Origin: Lewinellaceae bacterium
GTDB lineage: Bacteria; Bacteroidota; Bacteroidia; Chitinophagales; Saprospiraceae
Direction of reading: 5' to 3'
DNA: 52,344 nt
Assembly: GCA_016713985.1 (NCBI GenBank)
Contig: JADJOD010000037.1
Span: forward strand, 1 to 52,344
Shown: positions 19,101-28,500 of the stretch, piece by piece
How the letters are laid out: each line of letters starts with the position of its first letter
How positions within the stretch are numbered: position 1 is the stretch's first letter
Notes under the pieces: generated by a model
What the model was told of the DNA's origin: nothing
What the model saw: only the letters and a program-made list of their open reading frames with translations
The model's database searches: none
Position numbers and translations under genes: made by a program

Positions 19101-19116
19101 GGTATTTGTCAAACAT
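13186..19116 (-). CDS. Giant secreted protein with gliding-motility C-terminal (CHU_C) domain
   Basis: A 1976-residue exported protein. A signal peptide covers about residues 1-20 (ending LFSQ). The N-terminal part carries a DUF11-like beta domain (VEVKNTGATPLNNALLKVSL), and similar beta-sandwich modules with VLPAPGASVQIWYD- and NIGVLP-like strands recur through the middle. The last third has Cys-containing Ig-like modules with SFCAGDTLPVFDTI and TTCQGEPVNVPGG. The end is a CHU_C domain: IPNAFTPNGDKVNDVF, IYDRWGEKLYEE and a final WGDVTLLR. In Bacteroidota such C-termini direct proteins through type IX secretion to the cell surface. The gene is monocistronic and unbroken over 5.9 kb, and diverges from plsC with 127 bases between starts. 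A surface adhesin or sheath role is inference from architecture. Confidence 0.85.
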   Translation of the reverse strand: MFDKYLCAILICLPLNALFSQNILITYQKSDTLFVCGTDTFFVEVKNTGATPLNNALLKVSLPTGIVYLPGSVSGAAEQNISDVQQPIFSLPGLPGGATAAVAIIIAADCIAADVLDEGQLFVAGISVESAAGNAQVTTTSLEVETGLLLIESVEDEIMSGEKGDTLFRKICVKNTRLGKISALFLEDEHLKGFDVFVPNASATTGTPTFFGAEFNSGIFTSTGNGDTWLDLNEQVCLTERIIITDCGFPEYNSSSVLRVGWGCGGEICRYDSLPAAIMIKESTRVPKLHFSPVWNTPTDNCGNTPAVTGLKIVNTGKVAAANVYVGLAVIDSTSGFGMGNNSFRIAGSNGTTALPVALSQAGLLTSCGLPVLNKATLSIPFVGAGDSILLLFDTYTCRASCDQSLPLYSVEYFYTKPCPVNGFVSDTLFIAPDGAYLVGSFIGNSIGACLQSSQTYPFQYQLVTKRLIEDNGFIHLNLDLPLGLSFNDSCGALLGGTAPVLSQTIPLPGGGFQVHLAWKLPLPNDSLDMDFCLRYDCDTNMVCKDDLPLPNNGIVIYSSDCPISCFLQAGSQSYWTPLLNTPYECAIGDCDSLRLAVSRACFTSTGINTDTIGNIDTIFPLPGFKKWFDVYRVNYGYRDNNDNRHADALQSADLQLVRRDRFLPGDTLRVEYCGTVDSGGSLVRFGRSIWEEVVRSDMGGAAGNDFFNTAAAQNTFVNAGLFRFLQDSLKIRYADGSVYTCLLDDLIFNDDKNYYTVNQVNTWPPDQLDDLVSQKYRFQFSLETLHQSGCLPKGTLDLGDSIFIYTDFRFDLNFRPASGNTPDPPLVGFRIALSAGGPPHAYNAQPFRKLQYSGFRTAKSPNTFSIKSCEPSAEIKPFRYSLRIARENLFPFEIRPLARISNYRQTVPAGITAASAKVDFLVLQDSIPFLNNLPLPFNQSPGFLNVDFGPAFAEPVDEGFTLQSNIVFQPDCLYDEPDSSRQYFNVNYQGRLNGGINTVSDSVINAIGFYSNTPGLEFLSGDSIITTPNSTFEVNFSLKNNTTPPAFNTWFYLTSKNAQVTDLKLFQLPQNQPFIAQNGVFKTGTLNSLVQRSFRLTGVNTSCETDTLLLVYGWNCAPIDSPEQYSCGRDSVWIEFRIERPELELEVLYEPPFIPICDTSGYFEFKIYNAKSGFAFDPFATVKLPPGLSIVPGSAQISYPAGSVYTDISDPDLLPGNQFQWKIAGLLADISANGLPGVGTDSSNTFLIRFRVTAECGFVSNTPIIYGTRGREACGRSTNILNKPGDILKVNGLNPSYGVQADLQPLGSDPLYCGSVQPFYAKLTFSGTPSPGDSIYINLPPGITYVPDSYVPQQNAPAGPPDLAGQIIRLPIPSGLVAGSILEFLFSITANEAAGCIDQSLILQTRVRSEAFCETIGAPCAVYVATGEAIWNLSLLHPELSLTGADAQVSDGATNITIAANNIGVLPAPGASVQIWYDADGNGIISSADSLLGTLSHDQAINPGSGISLSALLNIDPGFLCNLLIVLPAAENCACSDKVLPLQKVALNEDKLEFCSIMPVPVGVPAQPGFSYQWITPAGIACDTCPISGFIPAASTLPGQPVVLVLEEKSAACTVQHRFELVFGAVAFVQAGDTAGCKGSPFELSAFPAGASYQWTGQGIDNPALQVQTVSPDSTSEYSVIITFANNCKDTLSKIITVFQPDSTVLPPRTTCQGEPVNVPGGNTDIPGLYYVVLKNARLCDSVVLQVLDVLPDVKTEEELSFCAGDTLPVFDTILTQSGQICRSFKSVNGCDSLHCFTATVLPLPPVADPDTIVASPGETILLDGPGGYNDYTWFPADTACQHCENISVLPDSSGYHEYQLLVTDANGCEAMITYRVVVLIPCDPKRLRIPNAFTPNGDKVNDVFRVVPFEGSELVGSLTIYDRWGEKLYEENGNVSWDGTKDGRPCPSDVYVYRIDIICDGKPKAVWGDVTLLR

Positions 19117-19216
19117 ATTTCAATGGCGGGCTCAAAAATTAAATTATCAACGGGTAAATATGCACATAAAAATATTACCCATTTCGACCCACGTCCTTTT
19201 CGGCCCGCACTTTTGC

Positions 19217-19224
19217 TACCTTTG
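19217..19224 (+). promoter_or_regulatory. -7 box of the plsC promoter
   Basis: TACCTTTG matches TAnnTTTG exactly and lies 20 bases before the plsC ATG, giving a very short leader. A T-rich tract (CCTTTT at about 19195-19200) is where a -33 element should be, but it is not a clear TTTG. Confidence 0.6.
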
Positions 19225-19243
19225 CGCGCAATTTTCCAACAAT

Positions 19244-19993
19244 ATGACGGTTTTCCGCAAAATATGGGCAGTTTACGCCGTGGCGTTGTTTCTGATTCTG
19301 ATGACGCTCAGTGTCCCGGTCATTGTTTTCAACATGGCCGTAAAGCCGGGGGCGCCTGCCTTGCGCCGGAACATTTGGTACCTGCACCACGTTTTTACCC
19401 CTGTTTTCCTGACCTTGATCGGCGTCCGGCTGAGTTTGGAAGGACAGGATAAATTAGATCCCCGGCAATCGTACGTCATTGTGGGCAATCACCGCTCCTC
19501 GCTGGATTTTATCGTGCACGGCCATTCTTTTCCGGGAGTTTTCCGCTTTCTGGCCAAGCAGGAGTTGCAAAAAATCCCCGTATTCGGCTGGGTGGTGAAA
19601 AAAATGTGCCTCACGGTCGACCGCAGCAGCGCCATGAGCCGGGCGCGGAGTGTGGTTGCGCTCAAACAACAACTCGCCGAAGGCTGGAGTATATTTATTT
19701 ACCCGGAAGGCAGTCGTAACAAGTCGGACGAACTCATCGCGCCTTTTTACGACGGGGCTTTTCGCATCGCCATTCAAACGGGAGCGCCGGTAGCCGTGGT
19801 GACGATCCTGAATATCAACGACGTTACGTTCGGCTACGACCTTCAACCCGGGAAAGTGCGGGTGATCTGGGATACACCGATCGAAACGGCGGCTATGACT
19901 TCCGCCGATATCGAAACCCTGAAAAACCGCACCGAAGAAATTATGTCGGGCAGGCTTGCTGAAAACAAAAAATTACTGCATTTAAATTATTGA
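19244..19993 (+). CDS. plsC: 1-acyl-sn-glycerol-3-phosphate acyltransferase
   Basis: Makes phosphatidic acid by acylating lysophosphatidic acid at the inner membrane. The 249-residue protein has an N-terminal membrane helix (VYAVALFLILMTLSVPVIV), motif I GNHRSSLDF (His-x4-Asp), the block FRFLAKQELQKIPVFGW, motif III YPEGSRN and a Pro-containing motif near APVAVVTIL. All catalytic residues are present. The ATG at 19244 lies 20 bases after a -7 box, so the upstream in-frame codons are not translated. The stop is 6 bases before the start of the cystathionine beta-synthase gene, so the two are probably cotranscribed. It is the second PlsC-like protein here and the more canonical one. Confidence 0.92.
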   Translation: MTVFRKIWAVYAVALFLILMTLSVPVIVFNMAVKPGAPALRRNIWYLHHVFTPVFLTLIGVRLSLEGQDKLDPRQSYVIVGNHRSSLDFIVHGHSFPGVFRFLAKQELQKIPVFGWVVKKMCLTVDRSSAMSRARSVVALKQQLAEGWSIFIYPEGSRNKSDELIAPFYDGAFRIAIQTGAPVAVVTILNINDVTFGYDLQPGKVRVIWDTPIETAAMTSADIETLKNRTEEIMSGRLAENKKLLHLNY

Positions 19994-19999
19994 AATATA

Positions 20000-21358
20000 A
20001 TGAATTACAAACAGAATATCCTTGAAACCGTCGGCAACACCCCACTCGTAAAACTCAACCGGGTGGCGGCAGAAATCCCCTCGCTGGTGCTGGCAAAGGT
20101 CGAAACCTTCAATCCGGGACACAGCATCAAGGACCGTATGGCGGTAAAAATGATCGACGACGCGGAAAAACGCGGCGATTTGCGCCCGGGCGGCACCATC
20201 ATCGAATGCACTTCCGGCAACACCGGCATGGGCCTCGCTTTGGTCGGATGTGTACGCGGCTACCGCTGTATTTTTACCACAACCGACAAACAAAGCAAGG
20301 AAAAAGTGGATATGCTGAAGGCGCTCGGCGCGGAAGTGATCGTTTGCCCGACCAATGTGGAGCCCGATGACCCGCGTTCTTATTATTCCGTGGCAAAAAG
20401 GCTGAGTCAGGAGATACCCAATTCATTTTGGTGCAATCAGTATGACAACCTGTCCAACCGGCAGGCGCATTACGAAAGCACCGGCCCCGAAATCTGGGAA
20501 CAAACAGCGGGAAAAGTAACCCACATCGTGGTGGGTGTCGGCACGGGTGGAACGGTGAGCGGGGTGGCGAAATACCTGAAGGAAAGAAACCCCGATATCC
20601 GGATATGGGGCGCCGATACGTACGGTTCGGTGTTTAAAAAATACCACGAAACCGGCGTTTTTGACCCCAAAGAGATCTACCCGTACATCACGGAAGGGAT
20701 CGGCGAGGATATTTTGCCCGCAAACGTCGATTTCAGTCTGATCGACAAATTTGAAAAAGTATCGGATAAAGACGCGGCGCTCTGGACCCGCCGGCTGGCC
20801 CGGGAAGAAGGTTTGTTGCTCGGTTATTCCGCTGGAAGTGCCCTGGGCGCTTTGTGGCAGTTGCGCGGTGAATTAAAAAAAGACGACGTGGTGGTGATTA
20901 TTTTCCACGATCACGGCAGCCGTTACGTGGGCAAAATATTCAACGACGACTGGATGCGCGAACGTGGGTTCCTGGAAGTGGAATTAAAGGTAAGGGACCT
21001 GATTGCGCGGAAAAAAGACCGCCGGTTTATTGCCGTTCAGGTAGGCGATTCGGTCCGGCAGGCGTTCAACCTGATGAAATCCTATGACATCAGCCAATTG
21101 CCGGTTCAGGACGGCGAGCAGGTGGTCGGTTCCATTACGGAAACCCAGGTGTTGCATTTTTTGCTGGAAAATCCGCTGCAAAATTCGGAAAAAACGGCGC
21201 GCGACGTCATGGGAAAAGCATTTCCCGTAGTGAACGACGACCTGCCGATCAGTCAGTTAAACCGCTATATCAGCAAGGAAATACCTGCGGTGATTGCAAC
21301 GGACCGCTCCGGCGTTTTGCATATTGTCACCCAATATGACCTGATTCAAAGTTTGTAA
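20000..21358 (+). CDS. Cystathionine beta-synthase
   Basis: A PLP enzyme condensing serine and homocysteine to cystathionine, of 452 residues. The catalytic domain has the PLP lysine K44 in GHSIKDRMA, the SGNTGMGLA loop at about 77, and the phosphate-binding GVGTGGTVSG at about 178. The C-terminal about 110 residues form a pair of CBS regulatory domains (VQVGDSVRQAFNLMKSYDIS and ARDVMGKAFPVVNDDLPIS). The fusion with tandem CBS domains favours cystathionine beta-synthase over cysteine synthase A, which lacks them. No heme-binding N-terminal extension is present. It follows plsC by 6 bases. Confidence 0.9.
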   Translation: MNYKQNILETVGNTPLVKLNRVAAEIPSLVLAKVETFNPGHSIKDRMAVKMIDDAEKRGDLRPGGTIIECTSGNTGMGLALVGCVRGYRCIFTTTDKQSKEKVDMLKALGAEVIVCPTNVEPDDPRSYYSVAKRLSQEIPNSFWCNQYDNLSNRQAHYESTGPEIWEQTAGKVTHIVVGVGTGGTVSGVAKYLKERNPDIRIWGADTYGSVFKKYHETGVFDPKEIYPYITEGIGEDILPANVDFSLIDKFEKVSDKDAALWTRRLAREEGLLLGYSAGSALGALWQLRGELKKDDVVVIIFHDHGSRYVGKIFNDDWMRERGFLEVELKVRDLIARKKDRRFIAVQVGDSVRQAFNLMKSYDISQLPVQDGEQVVGSITETQVLHFLLENPLQNSEKTARDVMGKAFPVVNDDLPISQLNRYISKEIPAVIATDRSGVLHIVTQYDLIQSL

Positions 21359-21399
21359 ACCCGGTAAAATGAGGGGGGATCGTCAATTATTCTGTCGGA

Positions 21400-21464
21400 C
21401 GGTGGTTCCCGCAGACGGTTTCCCGCAGATTTTACGCTGAAAAGACTGTGTAAAATCTGCGGGA
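21400..21464. repeat. Palindromic repeat / hairpin after the cystathionine beta-synthase gene
   Basis: TCCCGCAGATTTTAC at 21421-21435 pairs perfectly with GTAAAATCTGCGGGA at 21450-21464 over a 14-base loop. A further partial copy, GGTTCCCGCAGAC, precedes it at about 21404. There is no T run, so it is not a classical terminator, but it lies between convergent genes and may end transcription from both. Confidence 0.7.
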
Positions 21465-21529
21465 ACCAACATTCATTTTGTTGAAATTCAACGACTTATG
21501 ATAGAGCCTGTTGTGCTTATTGCGCTGTT

Positions 21530-24500
21530 TTAATACCTGTCGTAATAATACCGGCCGTCCATTCCTTCGCTGATATACCGTTCGCGGTTGGCAAACCGGG
21601 CTTCCCCGATTTTTTTTCGGATAAATTCCTCTTTTTCTTTACCGGTAAGTTCCAGCATAAGTTGTTTGACCGGGCCCCTGCCGTATCCTCCGTCGTATTC
21701 ATAAGGGTTTGTTTCGTAATCGGTTTCCACGTCGTCTTCCTCTGCGATAAAACTGAAATCGTTGGGCATGGTAACAAATGCCAACCCCAGTCCTTATCGT
21801 CTTTGCCCTTGATGTCAAAGAAATAAAGCGTTGCCGGCTTGTTGTCCAACACCGTTTTGTGCCGGCTGATAAACCGGATGGAATCGGCGGCACCGGGCTG
21901 CCATCCTTCCATCACGTACGATTTTGCCAATGCAACGGTATCTGCAAACCAGGCGTTATAATCGCGCAGTTTTTTTGCTTTTACGAGGTTGCAGAAAAAG
22001 GTATACCGGGTTTTATCGTCTTCAATGAACGGTTTCAGTTTCGCCTGGTCGACCGGAAGTCCGTTCCGGAGATACAGGTCGTACGCCAGCAACTGAATAC
22101 TTTTGTCCCCGTATTTGATGCCACGATCGAGCAGATTTTTCACTTGCTCGTCTTTTAAAACAAAAGGAGAGAGCAATTCAAAATTGCGTTTGATAATGTT
22201 TTCGGCGTTTTCCATCCTGTAGCCGTCGTAATACTCATTGTACGCGTATCCGTTTTCGTTTTTTGCACGGAGTTGCTCTTCTTCATATTGATTTTGAGAC
22301 AGATACCAGGCTGTTTCGCGAATGAGTCCGGGTTTCAGACGGGCATAGGATTTTGCTTTGATCAGCCCCTTTTTTACCAGGGTATTCAACAAGCCAAAAA
22401 CGGATTCCCGGTTATTGTTGACGTCGGCGAGTTCCAGCAGATTCGGGAAAAACTTAACCGTCAGTTCGAGGGTATCGCGGAATTCTGAAAAAATATTGTT
22501 GCCCTGGTCCGGGCCGAAATAAACCGGCCTCGATTGCCAGAGATCAAAAAGTGTCCGGAACGATTCCCTGGTTTTTATTTTGGCCAGGGCATTCATCGCA
22601 AGTGATTGATAACGTGCGGAATCCAGGCTCCGGAGGCAAAAATCGCGCAACCAAAGCACCGCTTCCGGCGATGCCGTTTCCCCGATAGCATTGATGAGGA
22701 TGGTGCGTTCGAGGAATTTCAACTTGTCAAAATCAGGGTGTTCGACGGTGCGTTTCAAGGTGGAAAAGTCTTCGGGTTTAAACTCGAAATTCCACGATTT
22801 TTTCAACTCGGATATGGCGGCCTTGCGTTTCAGACTGTCCGCAGCGTAGATATCCAGCAGGTAAGCGATACTGCGTTCGCCAAACTTCACCGGGCCGGCG
22901 ATGCTGTCCGTCGGGTCGAATGTGTTAAACACGGATTGTATAAAAGCGCTTTCTGGCGCTTTCAGGTTTACGGTAGCCAGCAAGGTGTACATTCTTTTGT
23001 TGATCAGTATCACTTTTGCTTTGATCCCACGGGTACTGTTGGTGTCCTGCAACAGGAAATCGCCGATAATCATGCTGTCGCGTTGTTCCCACTGGCTTTT
23101 CCGGAGGGCTAACTTGTTGTTGCGGGTAAGGGTTTTTTTGACGCCCAATTCGAATGAATCCCGAGTCGGGGCGGCGCCACCGCTGAAATATTCCCAGGAA
23201 CGCACGGAAACCTCTTCCCCGGTGAGCGTTGATTTCAGGGTTCGCGCTCCGTTTTTCCCCCAATCGTAACCCTCTTCATTGTCATACATGCGGTATCGCT
23301 TGCGGTTCCCTTCTTCCACGATCTCTTTCAGTTTTTCCAAAAAAGCCCTGCGCGCCTTTTCCGGTATCGGATGTATGGTCACGCGGAAGTCGAGGGTGGT
23401 ATCGTTGGTTTCTTTCCAGCCTTCCGGGTAAGCCGGCGGCAGGATCGAAAAGGAATCGAAAAATTTTGCCGGCGCCTCGTTTGTTTTTTTTCGGCATCCG
23501 ATCAGGTAATAATGCGGACCGTTGATCACCAGACGGGCAAAATAGTGGGCGCTGTCGTGGTCAGACTGAAACGAAATGTCCTGAGTCGGATACGGCGTTT
23601 CGGACAACAACTGCATCCGTGGAGTCTGTTTGGTGAATTGTTCCGCCACTTTTTCGCCGATAATATTGAGTTCAAAAGTGTCCTCTTCGATAAAATTCCA
23701 GTCGTGGTAGTTCACCCGGTATAAAAAATAAGCGGCGCTGTCCACGGGATCGACGGTGGCTGCCAGGAAATTTTCGGCTTTTTTATCTTCTGTTGTATTG
23801 ACAAAGAGGGTGGCCGGGAAGGTGACCCGGAAGCCGCCCTGTGCCGGGGCAAGGGTGGTGGGTTCCCGTTTTACGCCGCTGATGTTGCCGGAAAACCGGA
23901 TACTGCCGAGAAAACGTTCCGCTTCTTCGCCGAGGGCGTAATCGCCGTTGCCGCCGGTGGTGAACATGATCACCTCGTATGGCGTTACAAATATTTTATA
24001 CCGCTGTACGTCGCCCCGCCGGGTGCGGGTGGTGATTTGATGCCCCGGGAAAGGTTCTTTCAAACGCACCCGTTCCTGGATTTTACCCGGAATTTGTTCG
24101 TACAACAGACTGTCGATGCGTTCCGAAATGTATTCGGGTGTCTGGCCCGACCACCAACCGTAGGTTTTTAAGCGGTATACGGCATAAAAAGCGCCGTTGT
24201 TCATATCGGCGCAGAGATGTTGTTCAAAACCTTTGTAATCGGCTGTGGGGTAAAACTTGCCCGGCGCTTCCGCTGACCAGAGGGAATCTTTCGACCACTG
24301 ACGGGCAAGTTTGGCCGGGAAGTGTATTTTTTCAATGGCGTCTTTGTCCTGATTACCCGCTGCCGTGGTAAACCGGACCGGGCGCATGTGAAAACCTTTG
24401 TTTCGGAGCAGGGTGATCACACCCGTTTCACCCGGAAGGTGTGCGGCGCCCACGGCAGAAAACAGGGCGGTGCCGGAGCGGAGTATGGAATCTATTCGAT

Positions 24501-25259
24501 TGGCCATGATCACATTCCGTTCGTCGAGCATCCAGCGTTGAAAGTTTTTACCCGGACTGGACAGTTTATTGAGGGAATCGAGCAGGGAAAGGTCCTGGTT
24601 GCGGTAGGCTTCCTCCATCTTGGAAGGGTCGAAATAACCCCGGTAGTTGTTACCGCCTTTTTTGTCCTCGTCGTCGGGGATTTGCGCCCGGAAGGCGGCT
24701 TCATAACTGCCTTCGAGGGTTTCGAGACCGATTACTTTTTTGCCGAGTTTTTTGCCCGCCTGAAAAATAAACAGGTCGAGGTAGGTGTCTTCTTCGTATT
24801 CCTGCCGGTACATATTCGAACGATAGAGGAATTCGTTGGACATCACCGGTTTGGAGGACAACATGGCGCTCAGCAACTCATTGTCCGGCACATTAAAAAG
24901 GAAAGACTCGTTATACAGGTTCTGGTATTTTCCACCTCCGCCATAAAAATTATATGGATTGCGAAACGAAAACACGTCATCGCCGCCGTCGTTGGAAAGA
25001 TCGTCCGTAAACTCCTGCCATTCATCGTGATCGGTTTCAAGCGCCACCATATCCACGTTGCGCAAGGCGATAAAAAAAGTATCGCTCAGGTTGAATACCA
25101 GTTTTTCGGATACGTGCATAGTGCCGTACAGGTAGCCTGGTTTTGAAATGCCGTTGCCGGAAATTTCCCACAGCAATCCCGTCATTTTTCCGGTTTACTT
25201 TGGGCAGGCAGGACAAATACGCGCAGACACAGCGCGAAAAAGAGGGCAGAGCGAAGCAT
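21530..25259 (-). CDS. TraB/GumN-domain giant protein, two apparent frameshifts
   Basis: Three reading frames form one gene of about 1240 residues. The first (from ATG 25259) is a signal peptide, MLRSALFFALCLRVF ending LPAQS. It runs into a stop at an A5 run (25185-25189); one more A would continue into TGLLWEISGNG. The main frame opens with the TraB/GumN features GYLYGTMHVSE and, near residue 270, AVGAAHLPGETGVITLLR. About 900 residues of unassigned alpha/beta sequence follow. At a G4 run (21785-21788, minus strand) the frame changes again; with five G it reads DWGLAFVTMPNDFSF and ends ERYISEGMDGRYYYDRY at 21530. TraB/GumN proteins are usually about 300 residues, so the long extension is unusual. 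The main-frame ATG overlaps the first stop as ATGA, so a genuine two-cistron arrangement is a weaker alternative. Confidence 0.75.
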
Positions 25260-25442
25260 AGTGAAGTTAAAAAACAAGGTGAACATTTTTGGAGCCGGCG
25301 CCTGCTACAACGCGACCCGACCGTAAAGATGAAGCATCGGGCGATTATGGCGCTAAAAGCCTTAAGGAAATTATCGGAAAGGAACGGCGAAGGTGTTAAG
25401 TTTGGTATACTGTGTACGCATCAGAATTTTAACAGTTGCAAA

Positions 25443-25495
25443 GATGCACGCCGGATTTGAGATTTTACCCATTAAAACCTCCGGCCCCGTGCATC
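25443..25495. repeat. Imperfect hairpin in the spacer between the two giant genes
   Basis: GATGCACG at 25443-25450 pairs with CGTGCATC at 25488-25495, and an inner CCGGA pairs with TCCGG. The surrounding spacer 25260-25571 (312 bases) also holds the terminator at 25506-25542; otherwise I see no gene and no exact -7 box for the TraB/GumN gene. Confidence 0.55.
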
Positions 25496-25505
25496 TAATG
25501 GCAGC

Positions 25506-25542
25506 AAAAATGCCACCCGGCTCTGAAATCTCCGGGTGGCAT
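25506..25542 (-). terminator. Intrinsic terminator of the CHU_C giant gene
   Basis: On the minus strand ATGCCACCCGG pairs with CCGGGTGGCAT across an 11-base loop, followed by five T. It is 30 bases past the stop of the gene ending at 25572. Confidence 0.88.
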
Positions 25543-25571
25543 CTGGATTTTTATATCGTTTCGGCAGATTT

Positions 25572-28500
25572 TTATCGCAGCAGGGTGACGTCGCCTTTCA
25601 AGGGCTCTTCCTCTCCGTTTGCGTAACGCAACACGATATAATAGGCGTATACATCGCTGGGGGCGTCCTTGCCGTCTACTTTGCCATCCCATCGTTGCTG
25701 GCTTGGCGTGGCTTCAAAAACCTTTTCTCCCCAACGGTTAAAAATGATAAACGTGACGATTTCGGTATTGCCGCCAAACAGCAGAGGCCCAAAGGTATCG
25801 TTGATTTCGTCGGTACCCGGCGTAAACGCGTTCGGCACGGCGAGGCAACGTTTAAAATTGAACGTGACCGGCCCGGCCTCGTCGCTGCAACCGTTTGCAG
25901 CAGTGGCAACTACCGTGTAATCGGCGGAACCTTCCTCCACAATAGGGACAAAAGTAACCGAGTCGCCGGTAATACCCGTCAGCGGCGTGCCATCCTGCAT
26001 CCAAACGAGTGTTGCGGTGGCCGGAAGCGCCGTCGCTTCCAACGTAATGGGAACGCCGATGCAGATCGAATCCGTCCCGTCGGGTGTCGCCGTGATTTGT
26101 GACAGTGTAACCGCCGGGTTTACCGTCAAGTTGACGGCGTCGCTCAGTGTACAATTCATTCCGTACACCAGGGTGACGGTATAGGTGATCTGACCAACGG
26201 CCGGGGTTACACTTATGGTACTTCCGGTGAGGTTGCCGGGCGCCCAGGTAAGGGTGCCGGGGGTGCCGGTTGTGGTTGCCGTCAGAGTGACCGGATCCCC
26301 GAAGCAGGTCGTCTGATCCTCTCCTGCATTTAAAGTTGCATTGGCGACGGTCACAGTAACAGTGCCTTCGCTGGTACATTGCGGCCCGCTGGCAGTTACG
26401 GTATAAGTAGTTGTAACAGTGGGCGTTGCGGTTGGATTGGCGGCGGCAGGATTGTTCAAGCCGGCCGCCGGAGTCAGGAATAAGTGACACCCGGTTCTGG
26501 AGTAATACTGTTCAGTTGCAAGCTTCCACCCGGACAAATAACCGTGCTGCCGGTAAGATTCAGATTGGGAACCGGGAATATCGTGAGGTCCAGTTCATCA
26601 CTGATGATACAATTGTTTCCAAAAACGAGGGTTGCCGTATATACATATTGGCCGGGCACCGGATTTACGTTTACGGTGCTGCCGGGCAGGTTGCCCGGCG
26701 TCCAGGTGATGATGCCCGGGGTTCCGGTGGTCACTGCCGTTAATGTTACGCCGTCTCCAAAACAAGCGGTTTGATCCAGCCCGGCTTCGATGGTGGCGTT
26801 TGCCACCGTTACGATCACAGTACCCTCACTGGTGCATTGGGGCCCGGTGGCCGTTACATTATAGGTGGTGGTGGCGGTCGGCGTTGCGGTTGGGTTGGCC
26901 AAAGTGGGGTTATCGAGGCCCGCGCTTGGCGTCCAGGAGTAGGTGACGCCCGGTTCCGGTGCAATATTGTTGAGCAAAATACTTTCTCCGGGACAAATGA
27001 CCGGATTCGGAGCGAGATTCAGGGTGGGAGGTTGTGCTACCACAATGGTTACACTTGCTCCGGAAGGACAGTCCGCTTCCGGAGTGGTAACGGTATAGGT
27101 GGTGGTCACATCGGGCATCGCAGTGGGGTTGACACAGTCGAAACAGGAAAGTGTGGCGGGCATATCCTGCCACTCCAGGACGGTGCCCGGCGGATCAACG
27201 GTGACCAGTATTTCTGAAGAACCACCCGGGCAAATCTGGTCCGGCGTTGCGTCCACGATCAGGGTTGGAGGTATGGCCACCGGCACTTCAACGGTGGCGG
27301 TGTCCTTACAGCCCCGATTGGTTACAATTCTTTCAAAAGTATGCGTTGTTGTAGCGGTAATGACCATGTTCCACAAATCGAGTGGTGTTTCCTGCCCGCT
27401 GAAAGGCAGCCATTCGATCATGATGTCGGGGAAATTCGCCGGTTCATACGTTTTCGAGATCAAATAAACCGTGTCTCCCGGGCAATAAATGGTTTTGTCT
27501 TCCACCCTCGAAATGGCCTGTTCCGGCAGGGAATCGACGCGGATACGGACCGAGTCGTATACGATACAATTGTTGATGTTGTACGTGGCGATAATGGTGA
27601 CCGATTCGTCGGGGAATGCCAGAACGCTGGGGCCCGTGCTGCTGCTCAGGTAAAAACCGGGCGACCAGGTCACAGCGCTGCCGGCAGGACTCGACAAGGC
27701 GGTCAGTACAAGCGTGTCTCCCAGGCAAATTTCCCTGTACGGGTCGCCTTCAATATCCACGTCGGCTGCAACAACGGTTACGTCGACCGAAGCCGTCTGG
27801 CTGCAGTATGCATTGGCACTGGTGGCAACGAGGGTATATACGGTACTCACGTCCGGCAGGGCGATCGGTCCCGAACTGGTCGGGTCGCTCAGGCCCACCG
27901 TGGGTGTCCAGTTGTATTCGGTCGTCGTACTGAGTACTTCAGCCAGCTGCACCGGATAATTCTGGCAAACGATGGTGTCTTCCACGGTCAGGACCGGGAA
28001 AAACAGGGTATCGATGTCGATGGTCACCTGATCGCTCACCGAACATCCGGCGATGGATACGGTGGCGGTGTAAGTAGTTGTTACAGAAGGTGTTGCAACA
28101 GGAGATGGGCTGTTGGGGTTGTTCAAGCCAATTGAGGGTGTCCATACGAGGCCCGTGTTGTTCACGTTGTTATTTGCCTGAATAAACACGGGTGTGCCCT
28201 GGCATACGGTGGTGTCGGACAAGGCCACCACATCGATGTTGGGATCCACAATGGCGATATATACGGAGTCGACATCCACGCAGGTGGATATGGTACCGGT
28301 TACTTCCAGCCAGAGGTTTTGTGTGGGTGTAACGGTCGGGTTTCCGATAAAAGGATTGCTTACGGCTCCGGGCGGCGCCCAGAAAAAGTTGGCCGCGCCT
28401 ACCGCCTGCAATTGCAGGGTGGCGCCTGCACATACAAACAGGGTGTCGCCACCTTTTACGTTCACGATCACGTTGTCGGTAAGATCAACCGTCAGCGTTT

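Noticed and set aside
20000..21358. Cysteine synthase as an alternative to cystathionine beta-synthase
   Set aside because: The tandem CBS domains at the C-terminus are not found in ordinary cysteine synthases.
25259..25571. Open frames in the spacer between the two giant genes
   Set aside because: They lack family features and cover hairpins and a terminator.
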